A stretch of 64,000 bases of DNA from positions 1 through 64,000 of the forward strand of contig NZ_JAJQVM010000024.1 of assembly GCF_021234875.1 (NCBI RefSeq). Reading direction: 5' to 3'. Source of the stretch: Marinibactrum halimedae (GTDB lineage: Bacteria; Pseudomonadota; Gammaproteobacteria; Pseudomonadales; Cellvibrionaceae). The first letter of the stretch is position 1. Each line of letters starts with the position of its first letter. Position numbers and translations under genes: made by a program. The notes under the pieces were generated by a model. The model was not told the origin of the DNA and did not search any database. It saw nothing but the letters and a program-made list of their open reading frames with translations. Below, piece after piece: positions 8,920 through 18,435 of the stretch.

Positions 8920-11130
8920 TTACTCTAAGGTAAAACGAAGAGAATCCACATTGTAACCAGATTCAAATTTTAAGAAGACATCATGTACGCCATATACTGT
9001 CTTATTTAAGGTAATGGACGCCTCACTAAAATCTTGCCAGCCACCTTCTACTGGCACACCAGATAAAACACCAACCGCTGGATTATCGACACTCCCCAAG
9101 TGAACTGAAATCGCACCATAGCTCGTATCGGTTTTTGAAGCAATTTCTGCCGTAAATTTATTTGCTCCATTACCAAAAGCAACATCGTTGTATTTCACCC
9201 AATTACCGGTATCAATATAACCTAACCAATCCCCAGCACTGGCTTTTCTTACATCTCCTTTTTTATCATTGTAATTTTCCGCTTCAATAGATACCGACTG
9301 TACAGGGGTAAAAGAAAAAGACTCTACGTTGTACCCGTACCTAAATTTTAAATAAACATCATGAAGCCCAAAGATGGGTTTCTCCAAAGTAACGGTTGCC
9401 AGTTCAAAGTCTTTCCATCCGCCTTCAACCGGCGTATCGGTCAGCACAGTAACAGGATCGCCATCTAAACTATCCAAATACACTTCAATAGTGCCTGAAC
9501 TGGTATCCGTTTTTGATGCAATGTTCGCCGTAAAGTGGCCTACACCTCCGGTAAAATTGACATTGCTGTATTTTACCCAATCGCCACTGTCGATATAACC
9601 AATCCAGCCCCCGTCATTCACTTCTCTCACATCACCGTGTTTCTCATCGAAGGCCTCCGCTTCAATAAAGATTGTTTCTGCCGGCGCATTGGGTATTGGC
9701 TCAACAACAGCGAGCCCAACACCTTGGTTAACGACATGCCCTTCTGTATTGGAGTCTGTGCCATTATAACGGCGTGAATAACCTGTACCATCGGTGTATT
9801 GATGAAGTGTTAGTGCTCCTTTCCACACACCAGGAAATTTCAGAGAGCCCACCTCAGTAATAAAGCTGACGTCATACTCAGCCCGATCGTCTTGATTGAC
9901 TGGCACAACCACTTCTTCATCAGATTCTTTTAAACCACGCTTAGAATACAAGCTGATACCCTGAGCCCGAAAATATGCCTGCCGGCAATCACTATTGCAA
10001 TATTTTCGTTGTGCCGCAGGTAAAAAGGCATCGTCTTCTTTATATTCTTCCATCGCCAAGTTGATGCCTAGTACCAATGCCTGTTGGGACCCTTCAAAAT
10101 AGGGGTTTGGTTCAAGATAACCACCTATACTTTGGTATCTCATAGTCTGCGGCATCTCATAATGCACTGCTTGAATTCGCTTAATATGTTCTGTAGAAAA
10201 CCCATTAACATGGCTGGTATTCACTGCCCAAAAAAACTTATTGAGATCACCAATACCAAACTGGCTACCATTGGGCGCTCTTAACTCCGTTTTGAGCTTT
10301 GGATCAGAATCTGGAATTTGCTCTAAAGCTTCTCCCATACCTTTTGCAAGCATGTCATTAAACGACGGCACATTAAATAATTTACGAGCATTCATTGTAT
10401 CGCTGTTGTCTCCAGGTTGAATCATCCCGGATACAGAATCATTGCCATTATCTCTTCGACGCATTCCATGCAAAACAATGGATGCCATTTGTGGGTATTT
10501 TTCCATAACGTCATTACTGACGTCTAAAAATATATGGCTACCAGGTCGTGCCGCATTCATCGAATTCGGATACTCTTCACGATTATGCCTGTTCAAAGCA
10601 ATTACCATCACCTTTGCTCGGGTTTCCCGCATCAGCCTCACCGCAACCGGCTCGGCTTCTCGAAAATGTGGCGCTTGAAAAAACAGTGGGTCAACGGGAT
10701 TATTTTTTGTGCTTTCATCGCCGGGTAATACTATGTCACCAACACGCCATAGAATACCTACCGGTGGGCGATCCACTTTACCGGACGCAACAGGATACAC
10801 ATATAAAAGATCATCCTCTTGGCAAAGTGACATTTGTAAATTTGACAGAGCTTCCTGCATTCGATCAGAAGGTTCTGAAGGAATGCCCTCTAAAACATCC
10901 AGCTCATCCAGAATTATTTTCAAATCACTATGAATATTACTATTCGCTTGTGAAAACTGAGATTGGGAATAATCCTTATAGCTTTTATCCACTAATTCAG
11001 TCAATCCACCTAAATCAGCGCAATAATCTAATCCATAAGCAGAATAAGCAGGTAACACACCCAAAAGCAGTGCAATTGACGCCTGATTAAAATACCGACC
11101 AAATTTTGCTTTCATAAAAGGTAACTTCAT
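8920..11130 (-). CDS. Secreted protein with two C-terminal CBM6 domains
   Basis: About 736 residues with a signal peptide (MKAKFGRYF... ending near AYSAYG). The last ~245 residues are two homologous carbohydrate-binding modules, each opening with IEAE-(A/N)-(F/Y) and containing GD(W/ )xGYID(S/T)G(D/N)WVKY and TDTSxGxI, the CBM6 signature; they are close copies, pointing to internal duplication. CBM6 modules bind beta-glucans, xylan or agar-type glycans outside the cell. The N-terminal ~480 residues (with HIFLDVSND, SIVLHGMRRRDNG, GISLYSKRGL) match no enzyme family I recognise. The start is ambiguous: M at 11157, 11130 and 11115 are all in frame; 11130 gives a normal signal peptide. Confidence 0.8.
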   Translation of the reverse strand: MKLPFMKAKFGRYFNQASIALLLGVLPAYSAYGLDYCADLGGLTELVDKSYKDYSQSQFSQANSNIHSDLKIILDELDVLEGIPSEPSDRMQEALSNLQMSLCQEDDLLYVYPVASGKVDRPPVGILWRVGDIVLPGDESTKNNPVDPLFFQAPHFREAEPVAVRLMRETRAKVMVIALNRHNREEYPNSMNAARPGSHIFLDVSNDVMEKYPQMASIVLHGMRRRDNGNDSVSGMIQPGDNSDTMNARKLFNVPSFNDMLAKGMGEALEQIPDSDPKLKTELRAPNGSQFGIGDLNKFFWAVNTSHVNGFSTEHIKRIQAVHYEMPQTMRYQSIGGYLEPNPYFEGSQQALVLGINLAMEEYKEDDAFLPAAQRKYCNSDCRQAYFRAQGISLYSKRGLKESDEEVVVPVNQDDRAEYDVSFITEVGSLKFPGVWKGALTLHQYTDGTGYSRRYNGTDSNTEGHVVNQGVGLAVVEPIPNAPAETIFIEAEAFDEKHGDVREVNDGGWIGYIDSGDWVKYSNVNFTGGVGHFTANIASKTDTSSGTIEVYLDSLDGDPVTVLTDTPVEGGWKDFELATVTLEKPIFGLHDVYLKFRYGYNVESFSFTPVQSVSIEAENYNDKKGDVRKASAGDWLGYIDTGNWVKYNDVAFGNGANKFTAEIASKTDTSYGAISVHLGSVDNPAVGVLSGVPVEGGWQDFSEASITLNKTVYGVHDVFLKFESGYNVDSLRFTLE

Positions 11131-11633
11131 ATCTAAAACATTCTCAAATAAATTCATTGTTAGTTTTATTGTTTCCTTCGAGAATTTTCTTCGAGAGAAA
11201 ACAGAGAAAGGTGAAAGCATTCATGAAAATGCCATGCAAAACATTCACAAAAAGTTAAACATAGAACCACGCAAAAAGTACGCAATTCACAACTCCAACA
11301 CTCACCACCCAACTTTCAATACAAAGAACATGAAAAAACACAGTCAAATAAATTGTGAAATTTTTTAAAAGAAAGGGAAAATTAATTAACGGCTACAAAA
11401 AAACCAAAAATTGGCAGAAAAATAGAGGATTAAGAAAGGTAATGACGAATGAAAAGACAGTAAATTTACTTGAGAGAAAATAACAGTAAGCTTGTCAGCG
11501 CAAGCTTAAAGTCAAAGTTTGATATGATAGCGTATAATTTATGCTCTATTATTAACTGCTTGTTATTGATTAACTTGTTATTGATCAATATGTTGCCAAT
11601 TTTCGAATAAACCAACCGATTTAAACCAATCGA
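11131..11633. other. AT-rich non-coding region
   Basis: About 500 bp between two minus-strand genes. It must contain the promoter of the CBM6 gene and the 3' end of the export operon. I see a short repeat TTGTTATTGAT (about 11561-11590, two copies) and no open frame with coding character or clear terminator. Confidence 0.5.
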
Positions 11634-13256
11634 TTATTGAATGAACACCGACTCCAACTCCGCCCCTAATGCCAATAAATGAATTTTCTGAGCAACATAA
11701 TCCACATTGGCTTTCACCGACTGCAACAATGCGTTCGCCGCACTGGTTTCACGACTGTTCAAAATAAATTGATCGCTATCACCTTCCGCAAAACGTACTT
11801 GTTCTTGAGACAATAATTTAATAGCCAATTGAGCCTGCTGCTGTTTAATCTCAGAGTAAGATTTTAGCATCGTAAAATTCATTAACTCCGCAGACACTTC
11901 TGCCTGCAAATTATCCGAAATCATTCTACGTTTGGCTTTCAGTTCTCTCTCTTTGGCTTTGGCCTTCTGTAAACTGGCTTTGGCATAACGACGCTCTAAC
12001 GGCATCGAGAAATTCAATGCCACTATCGTATCGGTATCGTCTAAATTATCTGGTCCACCACCAAAATCTTCTGCCACTTTAAGAGAAAGATCTAAATTAG
12101 GTAGGTGATCATTTTTTGCCAAGCGCAGTTGATTTTCTACTTGGATTAATGCCGCATCCACTTCCGCCAATGCAGGATGGCGTTCTATCACAGCCATTTT
12201 CCAGTAGTCATTGAACCCGGCATCGGACGATGGACGGTTGAGCGTAAGCGCCCTAATACGCCCTCGACTCAACTCCAATAGCGTATTTAATTCTTCAACC
12301 GAACTGCGAGAAAGGGTGCCCGAAAAAGAAATATGCTGAGGTAAAACAGGGTTTCCCGCCGCATCACGCCAATACAGTGAAAGTTCTTGAGCAAAGCGCG
12401 CGAGGCTTTGCTCTTCTTCAACTAACATGGCACGACGGCTCAACACACTGGTTTGCGCTTCCGTTAATGTTATTTCTGCCGCATCACCCTGCTTTACCCG
12501 AATCTTGATCGCTTCTTGACGCTGCTCTGCCATACCGACCAACACTTGCACTAGACGCAAACGCTCATTCGCCAAATACCATTTTAAGTAAGTCTGACCT
12601 GCCTTATTCAACACATCATTAATGGATAACGTTTGCATTTGCTGTGCAGCTAACACACCCACTTCCGCGTTCTGCAATGTCAGGCGTTTTTTATCAATGG
12701 CTCGATCTTTCAATAACGAGAGCGAGACACCAATACTGGCTTCACCTCGATTTAAAGTAGAATTAATTTCTTCATAAACGGGAAAATCACCGTCACTGCG
12801 ACGATATTTAGCAGTGACCTTCGCATTCCAATCACCCAGTGGTTTACTCAAGGAGTTTTCCCAATAATTGCCATCGTAATAACCACTTAAACGCGAATCG
12901 TATTGCTGTTTATACTGCCAATCAAACGCCCCTTGTGCGGCAGTAACGGCGGCTTCAGTTTGCTCACGCTCCGCCAATGCAGACAACACTTTAGGGTGGT
13001 GAGTGTAAGACGACCTTAATACATCCGTTAAACTAATTGTGTGAGAGGCAAGCCCCTCAACCGTCACTTGTTGGTTTTTAGCACCTTCAATAACCGCACT
13101 AGAATATTGCGACGATGCCTGTTGCGCCCTTGCCTCTATTGAATGAAGTGACACGGTAGAAGTAAGAAAGAAAACCATGGACGATAATGAAAGGGACGAT
13201 AGCGAAAAAAACGTTTTTTTATAAGGCAATATCACCTGCTGAAACCACTCCGGCAT
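11634..13256 (-). CDS. TolC-family outer-membrane efflux protein
   Basis: 540 residues. After a signal-like N-terminus (hydrophobic stretch ending IEARA-QQ) come two long helical OEP repeats, for example TGQTYLKWYLANERLRLVQVLV and a second copy around VIERHPALAEVDAALIQVENQL, as in type I secretion and efflux outer channels. The C-terminus with SVKANVDYVAQKIHLLALGAEL is also typical. Its ATG shares one base with the TAA stop of the upstream HlyD gene (TAATG) and follows a GAGGGAG ribosome site, so translation is coupled. It should complete a trans-envelope channel with the two upstream gene products. Confidence 0.85.
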   Translation of the reverse strand: MPEWFQQVILPYKKTFFSLSSLSLSSMVFFLTSTVSLHSIEARAQQASSQYSSAVIEGAKNQQVTVEGLASHTISLTDVLRSSYTHHPKVLSALAEREQTEAAVTAAQGAFDWQYKQQYDSRLSGYYDGNYWENSLSKPLGDWNAKVTAKYRRSDGDFPVYEEINSTLNRGEASIGVSLSLLKDRAIDKKRLTLQNAEVGVLAAQQMQTLSINDVLNKAGQTYLKWYLANERLRLVQVLVGMAEQRQEAIKIRVKQGDAAEITLTEAQTSVLSRRAMLVEEEQSLARFAQELSLYWRDAAGNPVLPQHISFSGTLSRSSVEELNTLLELSRGRIRALTLNRPSSDAGFNDYWKMAVIERHPALAEVDAALIQVENQLRLAKNDHLPNLDLSLKVAEDFGGGPDNLDDTDTIVALNFSMPLERRYAKASLQKAKAKERELKAKRRMISDNLQAEVSAELMNFTMLKSYSEIKQQQAQLAIKLLSQEQVRFAEGDSDQFILNSRETSAANALLQSVKANVDYVAQKIHLLALGAELESVFIQ

Positions 13257-14437
13257 TACTTACTCCCTCGTTTTACATCTTGCTGGGCTGCCGTATTGTC
13301 GCTTTCCCCTTTCTTCGTATTATTGTTCGTACTATTGTTCGTACTATTGTTCGTACTATTGTTTGTACTATTAATAGGAGGGAAATTATTCAACTGTCGC
13401 CACACCTCATACCACAACTTTACGGTTTCAAGCTGAACCCAGCCACGGGCACGACTTCCTAACCGAACAAAATTGTCGTCTGGCCAATCCCCTTCTGCCT
13501 CATCGGCAACCACCCAAACTCGAAATGACCCGGAAGAGGTCGCCATCGGCTCCACAACGGTGACTTCACCGCCAAAGGTGCCCGTCGACGCACCGGGCCA
13601 GCCACTGAATTGAAAAACCGGCCACCCATCAAACTGCAACCTTACTTTTCGACCCGGCTTGATCAGTGGTGCATCCAACCCAGTCACCTCCAATACGACC
13701 GCCCTCTCAACGCCTTCTGGTATAAAAGTGGCCAACGTTTGACCTGACTTCACAAACGTCGAATTACCGCCAGCAAATAAACCGGTGATGGTGCCATTTT
13801 GCGGAGCAAACTTCGTCTGGGTCGATTGACGAGCCAAATTCACTTCTGCCCGATACACTTCCGCTTGGCTTTTCGCCAATTTTGCTTCCAAATCTTGCAA
13901 ACGAATTTTCGTTTGTTCGAAATCTCGTTGCGATACCAACCCTTGTTTTAATAGTGTTTGTTTACGAAAGACGTCCCGCTCAGCGGTTTTATAAGCCTGT
14001 TCGTTAGCGTTTAACTGAAGTTTTAATGCGGCAATTTCCGTCTTTAAGCGCTCTACTAACTTTTGATCGGTATCCACAAGGGTGACAATCGGCTCCCCAG
14101 CTTTAACCCGCTGCCCTTCTAGCACATGCCATTGTTGAATTTGCCCCGACACCAAAGCCGATATCGCCTGAGTTCGATCCGAAGGGTTTAACGTACTCAC
14201 CACCCCCATGCCCATGGCTGTTTGCACCCAGGGGGTGAACACTAAAATCAGCGAAACAAACACCACCACCACAATCACTAAGCGCATCACTAATTTTGCT
14301 GAGTGGGGAATAGGTTGATGATTTAAGGTATAAAGCTGATTTCGATAATGTTCGCGGTAATTATTGATTCTTACACTGGCATCGGACACATTCAGCGCCT
14401 CTGCAGGCGGCTTCTGAGAAAACATATCTACCCCCAT
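13256..14437 (-). CDS. HlyD-family periplasmic adaptor (membrane fusion) protein
   Basis: About 393 residues. One transmembrane helix (residues ~48-70, VMRLVIVVVVFVSLILVF) anchors it. It is followed by a biotinyl-lipoyl-like half domain (SALVSGQIQQWHVLEGQRVKAGEPIVTLVD), a coiled-coil hairpin (ERLKTEIAALKLQLNANEQ through VYRAEVNLARQ) and the second lipoyl half (APQNGTITGLF). This is the standard adaptor layout joining an inner-membrane ABC exporter to TolC. ATG 14437 is preceded by AAGGGGG and overlaps the ABC stop as TAATG. The C-terminal tail holds a low-complexity Asn-Ser-Thr repeat encoded by a 12-bp tandem repeat (13319-13368). Confidence 0.85.
   Translation of the reverse strand: MGVDMFSQKPPAEALNVSDASVRINNYREHYRNQLYTLNHQPIPHSAKLVMRLVIVVVVFVSLILVFTPWVQTAMGMGVVSTLNPSDRTQAISALVSGQIQQWHVLEGQRVKAGEPIVTLVDTDQKLVERLKTEIAALKLQLNANEQAYKTAERDVFRKQTLLKQGLVSQRDFEQTKIRLQDLEAKLAKSQAEVYRAEVNLARQSTQTKFAPQNGTITGLFAGGNSTFVKSGQTLATFIPEGVERAVVLEVTGLDAPLIKPGRKVRLQFDGWPVFQFSGWPGASTGTFGGEVTVVEPMATSSGSFRVWVVADEAEGDWPDDNFVRLGSRARGWVQLETVKLWYEVWRQLNNFPPINSTNNSTNNSTNNSTNNNTKKGESDNTAAQQDVKRGSK
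13319..13368. repeat. 12-bp tandem repeat inside the HlyD gene
   Basis: Four near-identical copies of TATTGTTCGTAC (the last with one change). The period is a multiple of three, so it encodes repeated N-N-S-T in frame in the disordered C-terminal tail and can change length without a frameshift. Confidence 0.85.
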
Positions 14438-16206
14438 TACCAACCCCCTTCCAAGGCATTACTTTCCGTTTTTTTGCTCTCAAAGGAATCCACCCCTATG
14501 GCTTTTGCAGTCAATTCTGAAGGATCATTGATAAAGGTATCCAACATCAGGCAATAATCGAACTGAGTGAAATCTGGGTTATTACTGAAAAACAAAACGG
14601 TTGACTCTTGCTTCGCCGCACAATCAAGAACACGCTCCAACGTTGGCTTGGGTAAGTTATCAAAATGTTGTGTCATTACTAAAATAGAGGGTTTAGACAA
14701 CAACGCTGCAGCAAGTTTCAGCAATAAAAACTCTGCCAAATCTAACGGCGCTCCCAACGTACTGAGATGGGTATCCAACCCCTTGGGTAACGTCGCCAAC
14801 ACCAACGATAACCCGACGGACTCCAACGTATCCAACATCTGAGCACGACTGGCACTGGGAGCGGCCAAACGCAGGTAATCAGAAATAGAACACTCTACAA
14901 TCAGCGAGCGATCTACCACCGCAATCGCCTGACGTAAATCCTGAAGTTTGTAATCTTCAAGGGTTTGTCCCGCCAAACGAACGTGACCCTCCAAGGGAGT
15001 TTGGTGAAGCTTTAACAAATGAATAATGGCCCGTTGTAACCAAGGCTCGGTGGTGAGCGCAAACACTTTGCTTCCCTGGGGTAGACAGAAATCCAATACA
15101 CATTGCTGCGCACCTTTTGCTTTACTAACACGAGAGATACTGACTTTACGAAAGCTCAAATCACCGGGTTCTGGCTTATGCTGAGCCTGTTGAAAATGCT
15201 CTTCTTGCGGCACAGACAACACCAAATCCAACTCATCAGCAGCACCATACAACTCATAAAACAATTTGAGATAATTAGTGAATTTAGACAAACCAAAGAA
15301 AATCGCCGATAAAATCAACTCTGCGGCGACTAATTGACCGATCGACAATTCACCACGAGTCACAAGCCAACCTCCCACTCCCAAAAGACCGGCACTGGCC
15401 ATGGCATAAAGCAATAAGAAAAAGACAGTTTGCGCAAACGTATATTTGAAGTGATCTTTATGACAACGCACATACTCTGCAGTCACCTCTTCTGTACGCT
15501 GCATCGCAAAATCAATGTGACGACTGGATTTAAAGAACTCATGGGCAGCGGTCAAGTCCGTCAACCACTTGGCTGTGTTGTATTTAGCATGGGATAACAT
15601 CACGGCGGTACGCTTAGCACCACGCCCCCAAATAAGCCAAATGAGATAAATCAGTGCAACCAATACAAGGTTAAATGCAAAAAGTGCAGAATGATAAAAA
15701 GAAACCAGGGTGATCCCCACAATGGCCTGCAACACCAAGGCAAAACCATCAATGACCAAAGAAGGCACATTTCGCTGAAAAATCATGATGTCAAAATAGC
15801 GCTGAGCCACATCCGGATTCTTACGACCATCAAAAAAATCGTGCCTAGCAAACAAGGTACTTAAGCTAATGTCCGCCGTGAGGCGAGCGTATAAGTGCCG
15901 CTCGTAAGACTCCATTACTCGAGTACGAAGAGCACTCAATGCAGAAGAGATAAGTAACGTAAACAACAACAGGCCGGATAAAGAGATAATGGCCTGTAGT
16001 GAAGCGATATTAGCCACCGTATTAATCAGGGTTTGAACCGCCACCGGCACCGCCAGCGTTAATAAACTGATCGCAATACCGTAAACAATCACCACCTTAA
16101 TGTAACTCAGTTCTGGCACCAAAAGCTTTCTCAGGGTCACCCCCACATGCTTCAAATCCACATTATCGGGTTTCGGTGGTGTACCGGTTGTCTCGCTGGA
16201 TTGCAT
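14437..16206 (-). CDS. ABC exporter-like protein with degenerate nucleotide-binding domain
   Basis: About 589 residues. ATG 16206 follows GTGAGGG by 4 bp; the frame also opens at TTG 16224. Residues ~35-310 are a six-helix ABC exporter membrane domain. The C-terminal domain still aligns with an ABC ATPase but has lost its catalytic motifs. The Walker A position (residues ~382-397) reads LTTEPWLQRAI instead of GxxGxGKST. The Q-loop reads VDRS. The LSGGQ signature is replaced by LDLAEFLLL. Walker B ends ILVMTQ in place of a D-E pair. The H-loop reads FFSNN without histidine. ATP hydrolysis by this chain alone looks impossible. The reading frame is intact and coupled to HlyD and TolC, so it is a maintained gene, perhaps working as a non-catalytic partner or a permease. 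Confidence 0.82.
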   Translation of the reverse strand: MQSSETTGTPPKPDNVDLKHVGVTLRKLLVPELSYIKVVIVYGIAISLLTLAVPVAVQTLINTVANIASLQAIISLSGLLLFTLLISSALSALRTRVMESYERHLYARLTADISLSTLFARHDFFDGRKNPDVAQRYFDIMIFQRNVPSLVIDGFALVLQAIVGITLVSFYHSALFAFNLVLVALIYLIWLIWGRGAKRTAVMLSHAKYNTAKWLTDLTAAHEFFKSSRHIDFAMQRTEEVTAEYVRCHKDHFKYTFAQTVFFLLLYAMASAGLLGVGGWLVTRGELSIGQLVAAELILSAIFFGLSKFTNYLKLFYELYGAADELDLVLSVPQEEHFQQAQHKPEPGDLSFRKVSISRVSKAKGAQQCVLDFCLPQGSKVFALTTEPWLQRAIIHLLKLHQTPLEGHVRLAGQTLEDYKLQDLRQAIAVVDRSLIVECSISDYLRLAAPSASRAQMLDTLESVGLSLVLATLPKGLDTHLSTLGAPLDLAEFLLLKLAAALLSKPSILVMTQHFDNLPKPTLERVLDCAAKQESTVLFFSNNPDFTQFDYCLMLDTFINDPSELTAKAIGVDSFESKKTESNALEGGW

Positions 16207-16527
16207 AGAGCCCTCACTCTTCAAAAACGGGTGAACTGCGGGGTATGAAAGTTAATTTCCCCAATGTACAAAAAGCATCATTAATTTAACGTATTATTGT
16301 ATGGCGTATCAGTGTGAAAGTTGGCCGGTTACTATAAACAGGTAAGAAAACAGAGTAAACCTACTTATTGTTATCATCAATATCGGTTTTTTCTATCCTT
16401 ATAATACCACTTACCCCAGAGAGAACCCCTTCACTGAAGCGCATAAGAAGGGTACTCGCTCTGACTTCCGATTTATCACTTCTGATGAATAGATGAATAT
16501 ATGGCCCTAGAGATGAATGTCTGGGCC
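16207..16527. other. Non-coding region upstream of the export operon
   Basis: Contains the presumed promoter of the ABC-HlyD-TolC operon. A 65-codon minus-strand frame at 16361-16558 has no ribosome site or recognisable sequence and runs into the adjacent repeats; I do not treat it as a gene. Confidence 0.5.
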
Positions 16528-16637
16528 TAGGTTTAGTGAACATAGGTTTACTGAACACATAGGTTTACTGAACACATAGGTTTACCGAACAGATAAGTTT
16601 ACTGAGCATGGGTTTACTAAATATAGATTTACTGAGC
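16528..16637. repeat. Degenerate 15-17 bp minisatellite
   Basis: Seven imperfect copies of a unit like AGGTTTACTGAACACAT run head to tail, with progressive sequence drift and small length changes toward the LysR gene. The array lies between the end of the LysR gene and the start of the exporter operon. Confidence 0.75.
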
Positions 16638-16699
16638 CAAGCTTTCGAACTTGGCCACCTCAACGCAACTGTGATACCGGATGCGCACCAAATGGCGCT

Positions 16700-17569
16700 T
16701 CAAAGGTTGCCCAAAATACTGTCGACCCCAGCATGAGGGACACGCCGTTCCACAGTAATCCCGTAAAAGAATTCTTTCACTTCCTCAATGCGCCCCAAGC
16801 ATGTCAAGCCGTACTCTCTGGCGATATCCTGCTCAATAATTGTTGGCATACAACAAGCCCCAACCCCAGCACGAGCAAAAATCTTTAACAGTGCTGTATC
16901 ATCAAAGCGACCTCGAATCACAGGGTTGACCTCTTTAGTATCAAACCAATCTTCCAAGCTTCGAGATAACCAGTGATGCTCACTAGGCAGTAAGAAAGGC
17001 ATACCTTGCAAACATTCGGGAAAAGAGGCCTGAGGAGCAACGTGATTGGCCATCATAATAGACACACCACTTTCCTTTAAAAGATAGCTTTGGGCTTTCA
17101 CATGCAATTGCTGGGAAAGAGGGCGATCAGCCAATACCAAATCTAAACTGTGTACCGAAAGCTGAGCCACTAAAGAGTCGAAATCTCCTTCTCGACAATG
17201 CAAGCGAACATGACCAAGCTTTAACACTGGCTCCAGCATTTTATACGCCACCACTTTCGGTATGGCATCCGTAATGCCGACCATCATATCCAACGGCTTA
17301 CCTGCATCAGAACCCCGCAGTACTTCCGTCATTTCCTTGCCGGTATCAAAAATATCTTTAGCGTACTTCAATGCAATCGCACCAGAGTCGGTCACTATCC
17401 ATTCTTTACCCACTCGCCGAAGCAATGGCGTGTTAAGACTCTCTTCCAATTGTGTAATTTGTGCACTAATGGTTTGTGGTGCTAAATGAAGGCGTTCTGC
17501 TGCCCGAGCAATAGAGCCCTCTTCCGCTACCACCATAAAATAACGTAAATGTTTGTAATTCAATTGCAT
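16700..17569 (-). CDS. nhaR: LysR-family regulator, NhaR-like
   Basis: 289 residues. The N-terminal winged helix-turn-helix (NYKHLRYFMVVAEEGSIARAAERLHLAPQTISAQITQLEESL) is the LysR type. The NYxHLxYF start, PQTISAQI recognition helix and FDDTALLKIFARAGVGACCMPTI segment resemble NhaR, which activates the nhaA Na+/H+ antiporter and other genes in response to sodium. No nhaA is in the window. It is transcribed divergently from the large adenylation-KR gene and lies just upstream of the export operon, so it may regulate either. The family call is firm; the NhaR identity is by resemblance. Confidence 0.82.
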   Translation of the reverse strand: MQLNYKHLRYFMVVAEEGSIARAAERLHLAPQTISAQITQLEESLNTPLLRRVGKEWIVTDSGAIALKYAKDIFDTGKEMTEVLRGSDAGKPLDMMVGITDAIPKVVAYKMLEPVLKLGHVRLHCREGDFDSLVAQLSVHSLDLVLADRPLSQQLHVKAQSYLLKESGVSIMMANHVAPQASFPECLQGMPFLLPSEHHWLSRSLEDWFDTKEVNPVIRGRFDDTALLKIFARAGVGACCMPTIIEQDIAREYGLTCLGRIEEVKEFFYGITVERRVPHAGVDSILGNL

Positions 17570-18435
17570 AAAAACTAATCCACAATACTCACTTAGAGTT
17601 CGCCATTGTTATCATTTTGTCTTTGCAGCCTGAGAGCATCAACATTTCTATCTTCTAGTGCAAATGCTGACTCATAATGACCTCAAAATCATTCCATTAC
17701 AAAATTTCAACTTTATTCGGCTTGATTACACCTGCCGATTTCTCATGCCAAGCACTCACTAACGACACTGTTGTCTTTCTAGAACCTCTAGAAAGGCTTC
17801 ATCCACACCACTCCCTCCTACCATTGCCCTTATGATTATTGTGGCTATCCACGGTGCTTTGAGTTCTGTGTCTTAAATAGTGTGTGTGTACGCCATATTG
17901 CAACTTCTGCTGCCCATCAGCTTCTTCAACTGCCCATTCAATATGAATGGTTCCATCCAATAACAGCGGCTACCAAGTAACAGCTCTACCAAATAACACC
18001 TCAAAATTAATAACGAATCGATCACAAATACATTATTTCAAAAAAGATTCTTAAGAAGTGTCTTTTTTATTCCGAATTAAGATTCATCAACCACTATTTA
18101 CCACTGTTAACTTTCATGTTCACTTGTTACAAAAGAAGATATAAGTACTACATCAACATATGACATAAATTGATATTTAAGCTGAAATAAAGCGGGAACA
18201 TGTGCCACTTTTTTACGATGTTTTCGATACTAAAAGAAAAAGGCATACAAAATGCTTTGAGAAGTTACTGAGTAGGTTTACCTAACACAGACTCAATAAA
18301 AATAAATCACAGGCACTCCACACGTAAAACTGAATGATTGAGCACAGAGCCTTGTCTCTGTGGCGTCTCTGTTGCGTCTAACTTTTAACTTATTGCCAAG
18401 GCTTATATTAATTAGGGGTTTAAGGAGTAATAATC
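17570..18435. other. Long divergent control region between LysR and synthetase genes
   Basis: 866 bp with no credible open frame. It holds a perfect hairpin (17775-17795), three copies of a 16-bp repeat like CTACCAAGTAACAGCT (about 17949-17999), and AT-rich DNA next to the synthetase start. LysR proteins usually bind such divergent regions. The AAGGAG at 18422-18427 serves the GTG start at 18436. Confidence 0.55.
17775..17795. promoter_or_regulatory. Perfect 9-bp inverted repeat, possible operator
   Basis: CTTTCTAGA, a 3-base gap (ACC), then TCTAGAAAG. There is no adjacent T run, so it looks more like a protein-binding site than a terminator. Location in the LysR/synthetase divergent region suggests a regulatory role; this is inference. 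Confidence 0.4.

Noticed and set aside
16361-16558. 65-codon minus-strand ORF upstream of the exporter operon
   Set aside because: No ribosome site, low-complexity repeats at its start, and no resemblance to any protein.
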